Source of the DNA: Valencia hispanica
Lineage: Eukaryota > Chordata > Actinopteri > Cyprinodontiformes > Valenciidae
Assembly: GCA_963556495.2 (NCBI GenBank)
Contig: OY747712.1
Span: forward strand, 20,323,235 to 20,387,234
Direction: 5' to 3'
DNA length: 64,000 bases
Shown here: piece by piece, positions 23,191 to 35,500 of the stretch
How positions within the stretch are numbered: position 1 is the first letter of the stretch
Layout of the letters: every line of letters begins with the position of its first letter
Translations under genes and position numbers: made by a program
Notes under the pieces: generated by a model
Told to the model about the DNA's origin: nothing
Databases searched by the model: none
What the model saw: only the letters and a program-made list of their open reading frames with translations

Positions 23191-23339
23191 GCTCTCTTCA
23201 AAGGGACAGATGGGTTTTATAACTGCAATTTTGCCACAGTAGTTGTGTTTTTTGTGTAAAAAAAAAATTGTAAGTAAGAAAACAAGTGCAAAATAGGAAG
23301 AAATCAGTCTGTTACTATCACATTTTTATCAGGGTTTCT

Positions 23340-23977
23340 GCAGGGTCTCAAAAAGCCTTAAACTAACCCCAATTTTCAATAATAAATCTTATTTTGTTAT
23401 TTTGAACATAAATTTAGATATTTGTTTTTTTCATTGCTTTTTTTATCAATGTTTTTGTTTTTAAACATTTTTATCTTAGAGAAATACACTCAGACATTCA
23501 AATTCCATTTGTTGTAATTCTGGCTGTGAAGTTAAGGCATTTTTACACTTTGACAAAACTACACACTGCTCAAATACCCTTTTATTCTTCCTAAAAGTGA
23601 ATTACTAGATATTTGGGGAGGGAAAATGTTCCTAGTAATCATCCTCCATCTGCTCCCTTCTCATACAAATATGTATGTTCAACAAGGTTTGACTTGAAAA
23701 CAGTAGTTACCTAAAACCTTCAACAATAAATGTTCTGAATGTTGTAGTGTACTGTGTTTAAAGGCGTTGAACCTATGTAAAAAGGACTGGAGTCACAGGC
23801 CAGAGCTGATAAAAATACCAGCTTTAATGGATAAAGTTATATTCACTTGCCCCACGTTTTCAAGAAGGCTGGAGTAAGTTAATGGATAAGTTTGGTAATT
23901 CACATAGGTCTAAAATTTAAATAATTGCCTTAAAATATCCTAAAAGGTATGATGCAGTGAAACCTGCAGAAACCCTG
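23340..23977. mobile_element. MITE with inverted ends
   Basis: Left end CAGGGTTTCTGCAGGGT and reversed right end CAGGGTTTCTGCAGGTTT. A hAT-like end sequence. The flanking 8-mers do not match, so the target duplication has decayed or the ends are slightly off. Confidence 0.6.
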
Positions 23978-25159
23978 TTTAAAACCTTATGGACATTATT
24001 ACAGTAAAAATAGTAGGAATATGTAGCAGAAGGTTTAACATATCTTTATATGAGACGGGAAGTAGTTCACATGACTGAAAAAGGAAGGTCGAATTTGTTA
24101 CCTAAATGAATTAGATGGTGTCTGATAAACAAAAGTCTGTTGCTTAAATTGTGTAATTTGAAAAACTGTAAAGCCTCGTTAAAGTTTACTTTTTTAGTGT
24201 CTTTAAATGGCTCTTTGAGTTAAGCTTTAGGTTTTTGATGATCTCTGAAACATCCAGTCTAACAAAACCCCTATTTAATCTACCTGTTTTGTAACTGTTG
24301 ACTTTCAACCTTCATGAATTGGTAAAGATGGGTTTGTGGAAATGCAGTTCTGATAAAATATAGATATGGCATGCAAGTTTCCTTCTGAAGCACCATTCAA
24401 AATAATTACTTATACTTTACAAGAAAGTTGAGTAGTACATAAAATGTTGGGATTGCAAAATAGTAAAACAAAACTTTAAAGCAAATAACTTGCTACAAAC
24501 TAATGTTATAACTGATGAAGATAAGATTTTCCCTTTATTTTACAGCTACAGTAAAAAAATATTTTTCCGGACCTGATTCCAAGTTGAAAAAAATATCAAG
24601 GAGTTGATTTTTAGGTAGAGGAGAACAGAAACTATCTTCTAAAAGACAAAACATTTTGGTTTTATATCCATACCAAAATAATCCCTGATTCTTGCTAGCA
24701 AGCACAAAATGTGCATTCACATAATGTGAGTGTAGTTATATGAAAGTTAATTTGTTTGAAATATATTTAGTATTTTTCTTGGAACTTCACTGAAATCAAC
24801 CATCCCAACTGCTTAACTATAAATGCAGCAACCGTGTTATTTCTCAAGAGACCTTTTAAGAAGGATGCATAGAAAAATATATGCTCTAGGAAATATGCCT
24901 CAGCATTTGTTTTTATTTACATAAAGGTTTTTCTTATAGAAATGTATTTGTTTTTAAATTGTTTTACTTTAAAGTTAGTTACTATTATGAAGTGTGACCA
25001 TATTTTAACCTACCTTGTGTGAAACTAGTTTTAACCCAAAATAAGGCAAGTTGGGATCTATGTTACTTTTATATTCTATTTTGCCCAAGGCCGACATTTC
25101 AGGTGGAGATTTATTGTTTAGGTTGCTGACACACTGGTCATGAACAGAAAATATACCTA
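23978..25159. other. Intergenic, nothing recognised
   Basis: AT-rich; no family resemblance in any frame. Confidence 0.4.
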
Positions 25160-26782
25160 CAGTGCTCGGCATAAATGAGTACACCCAACTACATTTGTCA
25201 GAAAACCTTTAGTTTCCTTTCAGAATCATCATTTTCTATGAGATACTACACTACAAAATACTCCCACAAATGTGGCCCATTGATTGCAAACAAGATTTGT
25301 TAATTTGCACACACAAAAAAAGTGATTTTCCTGACAAATTCATTCAAGCTTATGTTGCAAAAATGAGTACACCCCAATTATAGTCTTAGGAAAAAAGCCA
25401 CACTTAAGACTACAAAATTCTAAATAACAGGCATTCAACCACAGGTGAGTCTAATAATTCATTTAGGAGGTGTCCAGCAGACAGGTGACTATAAAAGGGC
25501 ATTACTTAACAAAGAAAAGCCCTTCCCATTTCATGCTGTCAGCAATGGCTCCCCATGGAAGAGAAATGTCACAAAATCTGAGAAAGGAAATAATTTCTTT
25601 ACACAAAAAGGTGAGGGCTACAAGAAGATCAGCAAAGTTTTACATATCAGTCAAAATACTGTAGCAAAAGTGATCCAAAAATTTGAGAAAGATGGAAGTG
25701 CAACCATCTTACAGAGACAGTTAACATCGACAGGAGCGTCTTCTGATGAGAAGGGTTGAAGAAAATTGCCATGCAAGTTCACTGCAGTTAGCTAAAGCAG
25801 TAGAAAGCCAAACTGGAGTGACTGTTTCCCCTGACACCATACGACGCACACTGCAGAAAAATGGCGTGCATGGGTATCATCCACGAAGGAAGCCTCTCCT
25901 AATGCCCATGCACAAAAAAGCACGCCTAGAATTTGCTAGGGCCCATGCTGAAAAAGATGAAGACTACTGGCACTCTATACTCTGGAGTGATGAGACAAAG
26001 ATCACTGTTTTTGGAACTAATGGTTTAAAAACTGCATGGCATCATAATGGTGAGGATTTCAAAGAAAAATGCATGGTGCCTACAGTGAAACATGGTGGTG
26101 GCAGTGACCTTATGTGAGGCTGCATGAGTGCTGCTGGTGTTGGGGAGCTGCATTTCATTGATGGTATCATGAACTCAACAATGTACTGCTCTATACTGAT
26201 GGAGAAGATGCTGCCATCACTCCGTGCACTTGGTCGTCGTGCACTTTTCCAACACGACAATGATCCAAAACACACATCTAAGCAACTGTTGCATTTCTGA
26301 AGAAGAACAGGGTGAAGGTGATTGAATGGCCAGGTATGTCTCCTGATCTGAACCCAATCCAACACCTGTGGGGAATTCTGAAGCGACAAGTTGAGAATCA
26401 CTCTCCATCCGGCATCCAGCCTCTAAAAGAGGTTATTTTTGAAGAATGGAAAAAGATAGGTGTTGCAATATGTCGCCAACTTGTTCATTCCATGCCTAGA
26501 AGACTTGGTGCTGTCCTTAAAAATCACGGTGTTCATACAAAATACTAGATGTAGTAGGTTTTGTTGCGGGGTGTATTCATTTTTGCTTCAACCAATTAGA
26601 GTAAAACTGAATATTTTGTGATCCAAATTAGATTATTAATCTTAATTTCATGTTATAGAGTTAAATAAGTGTTCAATTAAACTCACCCTTGTGAAAGGTT
26701 TGGAAATTGTTCTTTTGTTCATTGAGCTACTGATTGAATTCGTACTTTCTAAAGGGGGTGTACTCATTTATGCTGAGCACTG
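25160..26782 (+). mobile_element. Full-length Tc1/mariner transposon, inactivated
   Basis: TA target sites at 25158-25159 and 26783-26784 flank inverted ends CAGTGCTCGGCATAAATGAG and CAGTGCTCAGCATAAATGAG (right end reversed), about 28 bp each. It encodes a broken transposase at 25545-26548. Confidence 0.9.
25545..26548 (+). pseudogene. Tc1-like transposase, frameshifted
   Basis: It reads MAPHGREMSQNLRKEIISLH, then after a shift at an A/G tract near 25610 GYKKISKVLHISQNTVAKVI (helix-turn-helix). After a second shift near 25730 it gives VTVSPDTIRRTLQKNGVHGY, ILWSDETKITVFG (first catalytic Asp) and KHGGGSDLM. A TGA at 26115 replaces the usual Trp. [10 protein letters not shown] carries the second Asp. 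After another shift the frame gives SPDLNPIQHLWG, where the catalytic Glu of DD34E is Gln. Confidence 0.85.
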
Positions 26783-27774
26783 TACATGTAAGTTGAAATT
26801 GAAATCCAAATTGAAATCTATTTAATATTTTGAAAATATGGAATGTTTACAAAAATATGCAAAGATCATGTTTTAAACCGACAAATACGTATTGCCAAAT
26901 ATCCCAAATACTTCTTATATTTTACTAATGTTAAATGGGGATTTCTATTTAAAAAGGTTACAAAATGACTGCTGCATAATGCACTTTTAAAAGGGCTGAA
27001 TGGTCTGCATCCCTTCAGCTATTGTGCCAGTAGATGAATGTTTTTTCTTCTGTTTTATTTATGTTTTTGTCAATGTCTTCTACTGATTTTTCCGACATGA
27101 GAGCTTTACATTTCTCGTTTTACTTACAAATGTTTAAGTGTTTTATTAAATTATAATATACATGAAACACATAACTGAAATGTTTAAGGATTTTATTTAA
27201 TAAATAGGATTTGTGTGAAAATTCTTTTCATCTGATCATCATTTTTGTTTGAGACAAACACTGATCTTTTGTGGGCTTATGTGCTCCTATTGCCATCTAC
27301 AAACAGAAGATACAAAACAATTAATAGAAAAGCACACTTATGAATTTGAAGTATAGAATAAAAATTCAGTGTGTGCTAAATATGTCCTCAATGAGTTTTT
27401 GAATGTGCTAGTATGTTAATCTTTGAAGAATCAAACTCTATCCTTGAAAGCATTATACAAGGTTTGTAAAAGTTTGTTCTGCTTACAAACTAAAAATGTT
27501 TGTAAATATTTGTATTTTCATTTTGAGCTATTTTATGCTGTGATAGAACATTTGTGCAGGTGCAAAAATAGATGACGAACAGTTTGGGGTTTTTTTCTGA
27601 TATTTTTCTGAGATTTTGGGCTTATAGTTCATTTTGAATGTGCATGCTATTTACAGTTAGACTGAAAGTCATTTATACTCTTGGCAAATTTAGATATAAA
27701 ATATTCTTCTAGTTTAACCATTTGGTTTCAAACTTTTTATCTGTGGCAAATAGGCTTCCCAAACTCAAAGCCCA
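26783..27774. other. Intergenic, nothing recognised
   Basis: AT-rich, no ORF or repeat that I can name. Confidence 0.4.
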
Positions 27775-27910
27775 TACATCCATTCATCCATCCCTCCCTC
27801 CCACTTATCCTTGTAAGGTCACAGGGGAGGTGGTGCCTATCTCCAGCAGCCATTGGGCGAGAGGCCGGTTACTCCCTGAACAGGTCGCCAATCCATCGCA
27901 GGACAACCTC
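27775..27910 (-). repeat. Common fish SINE/LINE-tail repeat fragment
   Basis: CATCCATTCATCCATCCCTC, then GGTGCCTATCTCCAGCAGCC, GGGCGAGAGGCCGG and CGCCAATCCATCGCAGGAC. The same words occur at 63895-64000 and, in reverse, at 54995-55135 and 32268-32340. Confidence 0.65.
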
Positions 27911-28119
27911 AAAGTGCTTATCGTAAAAGATGAATGGTAAAAAAAAAACAGTGGAAATATGCAAAAAGCTTGTAGGCAATTACAAAAAGCATCTGTTTTC
28001 TGTAATACCATTATTGAAAAGGGTATCAATTCTTTTCAACACGTAAATCTTTATACAATGCGCAAAAATGGAACATATTTATTGCATGAGACATACTTTG
28101 AGATGCCATACATACTAAA

Positions 28120-28260
28120 TAGTATATAGTGCACCCCCACCTATTTGCGGTTCAGTATTCGGACATCCACCTATTCGTGGATTTTTCTGTGGACTGTAAC
28201 TGTTAGGAAAATTTGCCTATTCAGGCATCTTTTCGTAGAGCAATGTTCTAAATGAAATGT
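28120..28260. repeat. Tigger/pogo-like MITE end
   Basis: CCACCTATTTGCGGTTCAGT and CACCTATTCGTGGATTTTTC resemble the ends of pogo-group MITEs. The other end was not located. Confidence 0.4.
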
Positions 28261-28937
28261 AGCTTGGAAAGCTGAAATACCGAAGTGCATTACTGCTTGA
28301 CACGCTGTTGCCTGGTGTTTCCAAAGCAGCCAATCCAGAAGCGCCATTTATTTTCCTTGGCGCTGACCCCAAGAGCGGAAATAAAGAAGATTGTAAATGT
28401 TAGCATCTGCGGTAGTGCGAAGACGGTTTCCAATGTTTGCAATTATGCGTATTAAGGTATATTTGGTGTTTGAACTATTACAATAGGCAGTTTTACGAAT
28501 CTTTGAAGGAATCTCAAGTAATGTGAATTTTCAGCCAGAGAGCTAAATCAGACAAGTGGTACGTCAGATACAAAAAAAAAATATTTTTTTAAATAATTAA
28601 TTAAAAACCCTAAAACTAAAAAGTTCCTAGTTTCTCCAAAAATGCAACAAACTGTAACTTCTGCTAAGCACTTCTTTTTAGTTTACCAATTTTTATTGAA
28701 ATGCTTTAAATCATAAATTTGAATATCTTGTAATTTCTTCATTTTCTGCTGAATTCCAAACTGGTACTTCAATCAAAAAACCTACAACACATTTTCTTCT
28801 TCGTGTTCTGGTCCTGAACCCATGAAAATTTGAATAATCAAGTCAATCACATCTCAAAGAAATCCAGAAACTGGAATTTACCAGGAGAAGTCTTGGCTGT
28901 CATACTTTCTTATGCTACACAACAGAAGAGCACTCAA

Positions 28938-29235
28938 ATGGTAAAGGGCCTGCATTTGTATAGAGCTTTTTCAGTCAGTGGAGCGTTACACTCAGGCATT
29001 CACCCATTCACACACACACACACATTCACTTACTGATGTTGGTAACTACATTGTGGCCACATGGGGCCCGCTGACAGAAGCGAGGCTGCTGTACACACAG
29101 GCCACACCAGGCCCTCTGATCACCACCAGCAGGCAAGGCGGGTGAAGTGTCTTGCCAAAGGACACAATGACAGAGACGGACGGAGCGGGGGTTTGAACAG
29201 GCAATCACCTCCACCACCTGATCCACGGTTGCCCA
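28938..29235. repeat. Interspersed repeat with CA-rich core
   Basis: GTATAGAGCTTTTTCAGTCA, a short (CA)n, TTGTGGCCACATGGGGCCCG and a TGATCCACGGTTGCCC end form a pattern common in fish genomes. ORFs on both strands here are by-products. Confidence 0.5.
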
Positions 29236-29484
29236 AAACCTGTTTTCTGAATAATTCTGATTATTATTTGACCGCTTGGGGGTACTGATTGAGCTCTGTG
29301 ATGTAATCAAAAGTAGCTTACTAAGTAAGTTATCTACTTCATCACAATAAACACTGTCTATAGAAAAAGGGTGCTTCATAAAGTGATGCACAAATTTCGT
29401 AGATGTAAATGGACCTGATGTTTCATGAAATGTTTTATTTCTTCACATTTAATTCCACGTCAAAAGGCGTTTTCTCTCTCTTGA

Positions 29485-29510
29485 TCTCTCTCTCTCTCTC
29501 TCTCTCTCTT
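29485..29510. repeat. (CT)n microsatellite
   Basis: Uninterrupted CT dinucleotides, about 13 units. Confidence 0.9.
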
Positions 29511-30249
29511 TAATGTGAGTGAAGTTCTATGTGGCACAGTTAATGCGTTGATGGAAGAATCACTAAACATGCTTATGCATGCTTGACACTTTATTTTTCT
29601 CAGCATTCAAGAGCGATTTGGGTCTGAGAATTGGGTCTGCATGCAGAAGGTAACACTCTGTCAGAAAGACTGTTTGTGTCAAAGAGGCCTTTCTGTTTCT
29701 CAAGGTTAATGATATAATTGTAAATCATATCACATCTACCTCTCCCTGACCCCAACGCTCACCCCCTCCTCCTTTTCTCTCCTCCTGGCTGCTGTCTTCA
29801 CTGAATCTGATTTGTACCATCGCTTTGCACATGTATGAACCAGTTAGATAACAAATGTGTGCAAGAGTGTGTGCATGAACTGTGTTGTAATGATGGTAGG
29901 TATAGACTCGTACAAATGTATTCTGATCACAGAACCATCTACACGTGGAAATGTTCACATAAGAACATAAGAAATGCATTAATGCAGACGCATATATGCT
30001 ACATGCTCTCCTTTTTAACCAATATTTGAAGATTTCAAGATGTAACTCTGAATGTAGAAAAACAAAAAAAACAAGGTATTTCTGAAGCAAAATACTTTCC
30101 AGTAAACATTTATGAAGCATTTATGTAAAGAATATTAGTATAACAGTGACCTCTGCTGTTTGGCATTATTAATGGACGCTTAGAAGTGTAAAACTATCAG
30201 TACAAACATTACCAGCATATCAATTGAACAAAGGTATTATGACAACAAG
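29511..30249. other. Intergenic, nothing recognised
   Basis: Short ORFs on both strands without family resemblance. Confidence 0.4.
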
Positions 30250-30395
30250 CACTGTTGCCCTGGAGGAAGAAGGTCATGTGTATCCGGACCAGGGATCTTT
30301 CTGCGTGGAGTCTTTGTTCTTTCTGTGTATTCAAAGGTTCTCTTCAAGCACTCAGGCTACATCCCACAGATCAAAAACATGACTGTTTTAATTTC
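30250..30395 (+). repeat. Fish SINE-like repeat fragment
   Basis: CTGTTGCCCTGGAGGAAGAA, GGGATCTTTCTGCGTGGAGT and CCCACAGATCAAAAACATGA match, in order, words at 41100-41130 and 43070-43155. Confidence 0.55.
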
Positions 30396-32267
30396 TGAAG
30401 AGGGTCTCAAGATCCCACACTTGTTGATTTATGGCCCTAAGTGGGATCCCAATCACAACTTGAAGAAACTCTGTTAAACTCTGGGTAAAATTGTTCATTT
30501 CAGACATAGTTGAGAACAGCATATTTTGGGTAAAGATTTGATAGAATAATTGAAAACAAAGACTTGTAGATAATTATAGGCTGCTCAGATTTCTTTGTTC
30601 TCTCACCTTATTCTTCTTCATTTTGTCCGATCACCCTCAAACATTGAATTCAAGTTACGGTACGCTGTGAAGCATGGTGCCTCTGGCATCTTAATATTAA
30701 AATGGTCTCTAACTATGGTATTGGCCCTATTTATCACCCACCAGGGATCAGGTATCAATTTGAATACTTCAAAATACTTAGAGCTTAATATGGAAATAAT
30801 TAGGTCAGGAGGACAAACTTGTTTGCATTAGTAACAGTATGCTGCTGATCCTGTTGAACAAACATGACAGACATTAGAGACGTGGGTCCAAACTTTGGGC
30901 CGCGGAAGTCAGAACAACAGAGCAACATCAAGTTATCCTCCAGGTAACTATCCCAGTGAGCCTGTGTTACGTGCTATTATTAGGGTGGTGTGATGCAGTC
31001 TTGGTGGACTCAAACATCAGGTCTGGATAGGATGTACATGAGAAGATAATCTTTGATTACTAAATACTATGTAGTGAATGTTTAGTCCTGGGGTGGGCAG
31101 GTCAGTTTATATAATGCTTTGTGTGTGCTGTCTCCTTGTTGATCAACAAGCCGGATTAAACGATTCTTGAACCACAGAAGGAATCCTTTCTCATCATTGT
31201 CAAGAAATACCAAAATAAGGTGATGGCACCTTGTGCTGAAGAGGAGATTTCTTTGAATGGGTATTTAAACATGTCAGCAACACCAAAATCAGCATAAGCA
31301 AGCAGTATCTTGGTTCCAGAACAACAAGATTATTGTCATGGAGTTGCTAGCCTAATTTTTAGCTCAGTTCCATAAAAAGCATTTAGGGAGACATAAATTA
31401 TACAGTTTCTGAGGAATAACCAATAAATGCTGAGGAGTTGTGTATTTTGTTGTTTGTACATTAAAGATTTATTTGCATCGTCATATGCTATAGAAATGTT
31501 ATTTGTTTTATGAGACTTTGAGGATCCTAAATCCTGGTATTTATAGATCAGTTTTTGAGAATTAAAGTGTGTAGCCTAATAACCAAAGAAAAAAAGATTT
31601 CATCTGAGAATTTTCTTTGTAAGTTCTGAATTATGTATAGTACACATACATCTCCAAGTCACTGTAAGATCTGATACTTTCCGGTGTCCTCCCTGCCTCA
31701 AGGGCTCTCCTCCTCTGTGAAAGCCGTCCTCTCAGACACCTTAACATAATCTTTTTCTGCCAGATGTGGTATTATCATAACTGAATAACGATGGACCTGA
31801 GTGAGCCTTTTTATGCACGTGCAGCGCTGATGTAAACCTGCAGTTCGTGCACATAAGTGTGCATGGGAGATTATCCATACAGTCATGCTAGTTAATGTGT
31901 TTGTCTGCCTGTCTGTGTGCCTCCATCTGTTCCCTTGTTTGGGTGTGCGTGTTCATTTCTTTGTGGAGCAATTTGTCTCCTCAGATTTTCAGCCCCATGT
32001 AGAGGTAATAGCAAGTCCATTTGGCCTATCTCTGATAGTTTTCTCCTGTCAAACTCAGTTTTATCCAAGCAGTCGCTCCATTAAAAACCCTCATCACATG
32101 TCAGGCATTTTCACAACACAGTAGATTCCTCTGCTGGACCCAAGTTCTTTTAACTTTGTTATTTTGGTTACATTCAGAGCTGACCAGAGGTGTAAGCAAA
32201 CTTTACAACTGTTTGCTTGTACTTTAATTTACACAGGATACATTGCAAATGCATACATAGTTCTAGC
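30396..32267. other. Intergenic, nothing recognised
   Basis: No exon chain or repeat could be supported. A faint GTCCAAACTTTGGGCCGCGG at 30888 resembles ends of hAT-type repeats. Confidence 0.35.
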
Positions 32268-32345
32268 CTTGCGATGGACTGGTGACCTGTCCAGAGTGTA
32301 CCCCGCTTCTCACCCCGTGACTGCTGGAGATATAGATGCAGAAAT
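32268..32345 (+). repeat. Fish SINE-like repeat 3' fragment
   Basis: GCGATGGACTGGTGACCTGT and CCAGAGTGTACCCCGCTTC, the 3' portion of the same repeat class as 54995-55135. Confidence 0.55.
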
Positions 32346-32921
32346 ATTTGATTAAATATTTACTTTTCTAAATAAAGCAAAACATACTAAATTTGTGCTC
32401 AGTGTAAGACTTTGCCTGTTTTCTCCTATAAGTTGTTATGGTGAGAGTAAGAATTTTCTGCAGGTATCAGCAGCAAAAGTATTATTTTTGTCTGCCCTTC
32501 GCTTGTCATGAGAAGGGTTTGGCTTCTCTCTTTTTATTATTTATTTATTTGTTACCATGCAGCACCTCAACCAGGCTTGGCTGAGCTGTTATGATGAATG
32601 AGTAAGAGTTTCAGAAGGGCTGGATCCAGCACAGCAATCATTAACAGAAACGTGTTCATGAAGAAAGCCAGGAGCGGGTTTCAAGAAAATAAATATAAAT
32701 ATCTTGCATGTATGGTTATTTATACAAGTCCTTGCCTGAAAGCCACGTTTATTTCTTCTTTCCATTTGGACATTGGTTCAACCACAGACCCCCTAATGCT
32801 TTAAATTACATGTAGACGTAAAGGAGCAGAAGAGTAGGGGAAAGCTGGGAGGGCAGAGGTGTTCATTACAGCCTTCCTTATATTTGGAGGTAGAGGCTAG
32901 AAGAGTGTCTTGATGGCTGCT

Positions 32922-32935
32922 GTTTCCATGGCAAC
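32922..32935. promoter_or_regulatory. RFX X-box-like palindrome
   Basis: GTTTCCATGGCAAC, one base from a perfect RFX palindrome (GTTGCCATGGCAAC). Sequence match only. Confidence 0.4.
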
Positions 32936-33734
32936 ACTGTTAAAGCAACCTCTGCACACATCTCAAAAGATCAGAGACGACGTGTCCAATATGTGTCTGA
33001 CTTGGAAAAATTTAAATTCGCATAGAAAAATCCAATGCTGGTTTGTTTTTTCTTTGGGATAAATGCCCTGCCGAGGCCCTGAAATCTCTGCCCTTGTGTG
33101 GGGCTTTTAAAGGAAAAATGATAAACACTGAAAAATGCTTTTTCAATGATATTCTTTGCTTTTCTCCCCACATGTTTCTGCATATATTTTGATGCCGTTT
33201 CAGCTTCACCAATCACTGTAATCAAACTGCTTACTGTACGCATCCCTCTTAGGGGTTTTTCCTCAGGCTGTATTGCTAGAAAATTAAATGATTTCACACT
33301 AGGCAGCCTCAAGTGGCACAGTGTTGGGTAGGTTTTTGAAAGACTGAACCTGTTAGATTTAAACTTGTTTTTCCTTGCTGGGTGTCACCGTGACAGTGGG
33401 GAAAGTAGAAATATCTATAAAGATTTTTTATTCTTAATATTTTAGTAACTGAGAATATGTACATTTTGTCTTCAAATGTACTGACTAAAAATATAAGAGG
33501 TTTGATTATTATTATTTGAACCTGCTTGTCATGAAAATGTGAGACAAAGAAGACAAAGAAAAATCTACATAGGTAAACCTATGAATATATACGTCATAAA
33601 GCCAAAATAATAGATGTAATGGGAAATCTGTTTTTACAGCGCTGTGCATCAAGACTATCAGAATAGCTGAGGTTGCTTGGTGATGATAATCTCCTTTTCT
33701 GCATATGGGTGTGGGGCTTCAAATGATTGCATCA

Positions 33735-34255
33735 GTCAATCAAACTTTATTTCTAAAACGCTTTTCATACAAAGATTGCAACTCAAAATGCTTTACAGAT
33801 TAAAAACGACCCCACATAAACTGCATTCCCATCCCTCGGCCACAGATTTAAAAGCATGATCACATTTATACCCAACTCTCCCCAACCCATTAATAAGGAC
33901 ATCTGGCTGAGTACAGATGAGCCAGGTATGGTAAGGACACGCCATCAAAGTGGCCATCTGCACTGGCAGCAGCACATTAACATCAGCAGCCAAGGCACTG
34001 ACACAGGGCGAGGAGGCAAGCCCGAGACACCGACCTCCACCCAAGCGCTACCTGGAGAGCAGCCATAGCCGACCATCCCTCCGAAGCAGAGGGCTCCCGC
34101 AGAGGAAACACTGGAAGGAAGATTAAAATTGCAAGTTAAGATATTAAAAAATACATAAATATAAGACTAGTAAAACACTGATAAAATATAAGCAAGTAAA
34201 ACATGCAGAGCAGTTAAACAGACTATAATAAATAATGAGTTTAAAGCTAAGCATG
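33735..34255. repeat. Interspersed repeat, copy 2 (pair with 9975-10850)
   Basis: Same orientation and order as the first copy: AATCAAACTTTATTTCTAAA, then GATTTAAAAGCATGATCACA and GCAGAGGAAACACTGGAAGG. Confidence 0.6.
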
Positions 34256-34308
34256 TAACCATTCCAGGATAGTACTGCAGCCTCCTCAATGTACACACTT
34301 ACCAGCAT

Positions 34309-34322
34309 GTTTCCATGGAGAC
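34309..34322. promoter_or_regulatory. Second RFX X-box-like palindrome
   Basis: GTTTCCATGGAGAC, a weaker match than the one at 32922. Confidence 0.3.
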
Positions 34323-35019
34323 ACAGTTTGTTCACGCACCCCTGCAGCTTGTGTCATTGACTTCAATTAGTGCAGGAGGCCGTCTTGCCTGAGTACATAC
34401 TTACGCAGACAGGCAGCCTCAAAGGGTTGGAGAAATTTGTCAGAGGAGACTGAAAGTGGAGGATACATTCAGGGTTGGAGGGAAAGCTTTCTTGTGTTCC
34501 TTAAAATACTAAGCCCTAATGCAAGATCTCTTACAGCTCACTGTGGCAGCGAATAGTGTACTAGTGAGCTCAGAACAGAAAAAACATTGGTGTATCATGT
34601 GTTTATTAGGTAACTAATTCAAACGACATACAGTACATCAGATTTTTAAAAACGGCAGCGATGAAAAGGGGATTTCTGTGGTGAGTTGCATACAGAGCTG
34701 TTCCCCAGCCAAAGTTCAAAGTAAGGAAAATGTGGACATGTTTTAATCTTTTTACTTTTCTGTCAGTATTTAGTTGGCTTTAGGCATAAACGCATTTACT
34801 TAGCAAAACATTTTTCCCATGATTTGGGTAATTTCCTGAAATAAGGCTTCCATAATGCAGTTAGCAAACCAACAACCATTTGGTCTATCAATTTATGTTG
34901 CACAAAATAAACCAAGCACAAAAACTTTAACAAAGTGTGTGTTTTGTCAATTGTAGCAAACCTTCTTGGCAATAAATCGTATAGAATTGAAAAAAAGTTT
35001 ATTTTCCCTTAAAATGGCG

Positions 35020-35500
35020 CCACTTCTGTAAGAGAAAATGCCTTTGTGAGTTGAGCAGCCATTTGAGATGTGGGTAAAACTTGCCAAATCTTCACTGCCT
35101 CCACCAAACAACTTTTGGTGGAGGCAGTATGATGCTGTTGAGCAACATCTACCACACTAAAAAAACAAGACTTTGCGAATGGTGGCAATCTAAATGAAGA
35201 GGGATATGGAGATAAAAGTCACAACAGTGGGGTTCTCATAACTCCACTCGTGGGAACCAATCTTTATCCTCCAAGATGTCAGCCCTTGCCTCTACAGACT
35301 GGTTTATCAGAGGCTATTGTCAGAGTGGAATGAATGAAATGGGCTTACTGCTGCCCTTACCTCGACCTCATTGAACAGCTGTGGCATGGCTGTTTGTGTC
35401 AGAGTAACAACACAACAACTATGGCAGACTCACAGCAAGTGCTGCTTGAAGGGTGAGATGCCATTTCACAACAGTGTGTGACCAGCATAAGTAGGTGATT
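35020..35500 (+). mobile_element. Tc1-like remnant
   Basis: TTTTGGTGGAGGCAGTATGA is the FGGGSMM-type transposase segment. CTCATTGAACAGCTGTGGCA is the DLNPIEHLW segment. GGGTGAGATGCCATTTCACA is the C-terminal segment. A 14-bp hairpin lies at 35095-35127. Confidence 0.55.

Noticed and set aside
29026..29391. 121-codon minus-strand ORF
   Set aside because: Falls in an interspersed repeat whose words recur in fish genomes; no domain.
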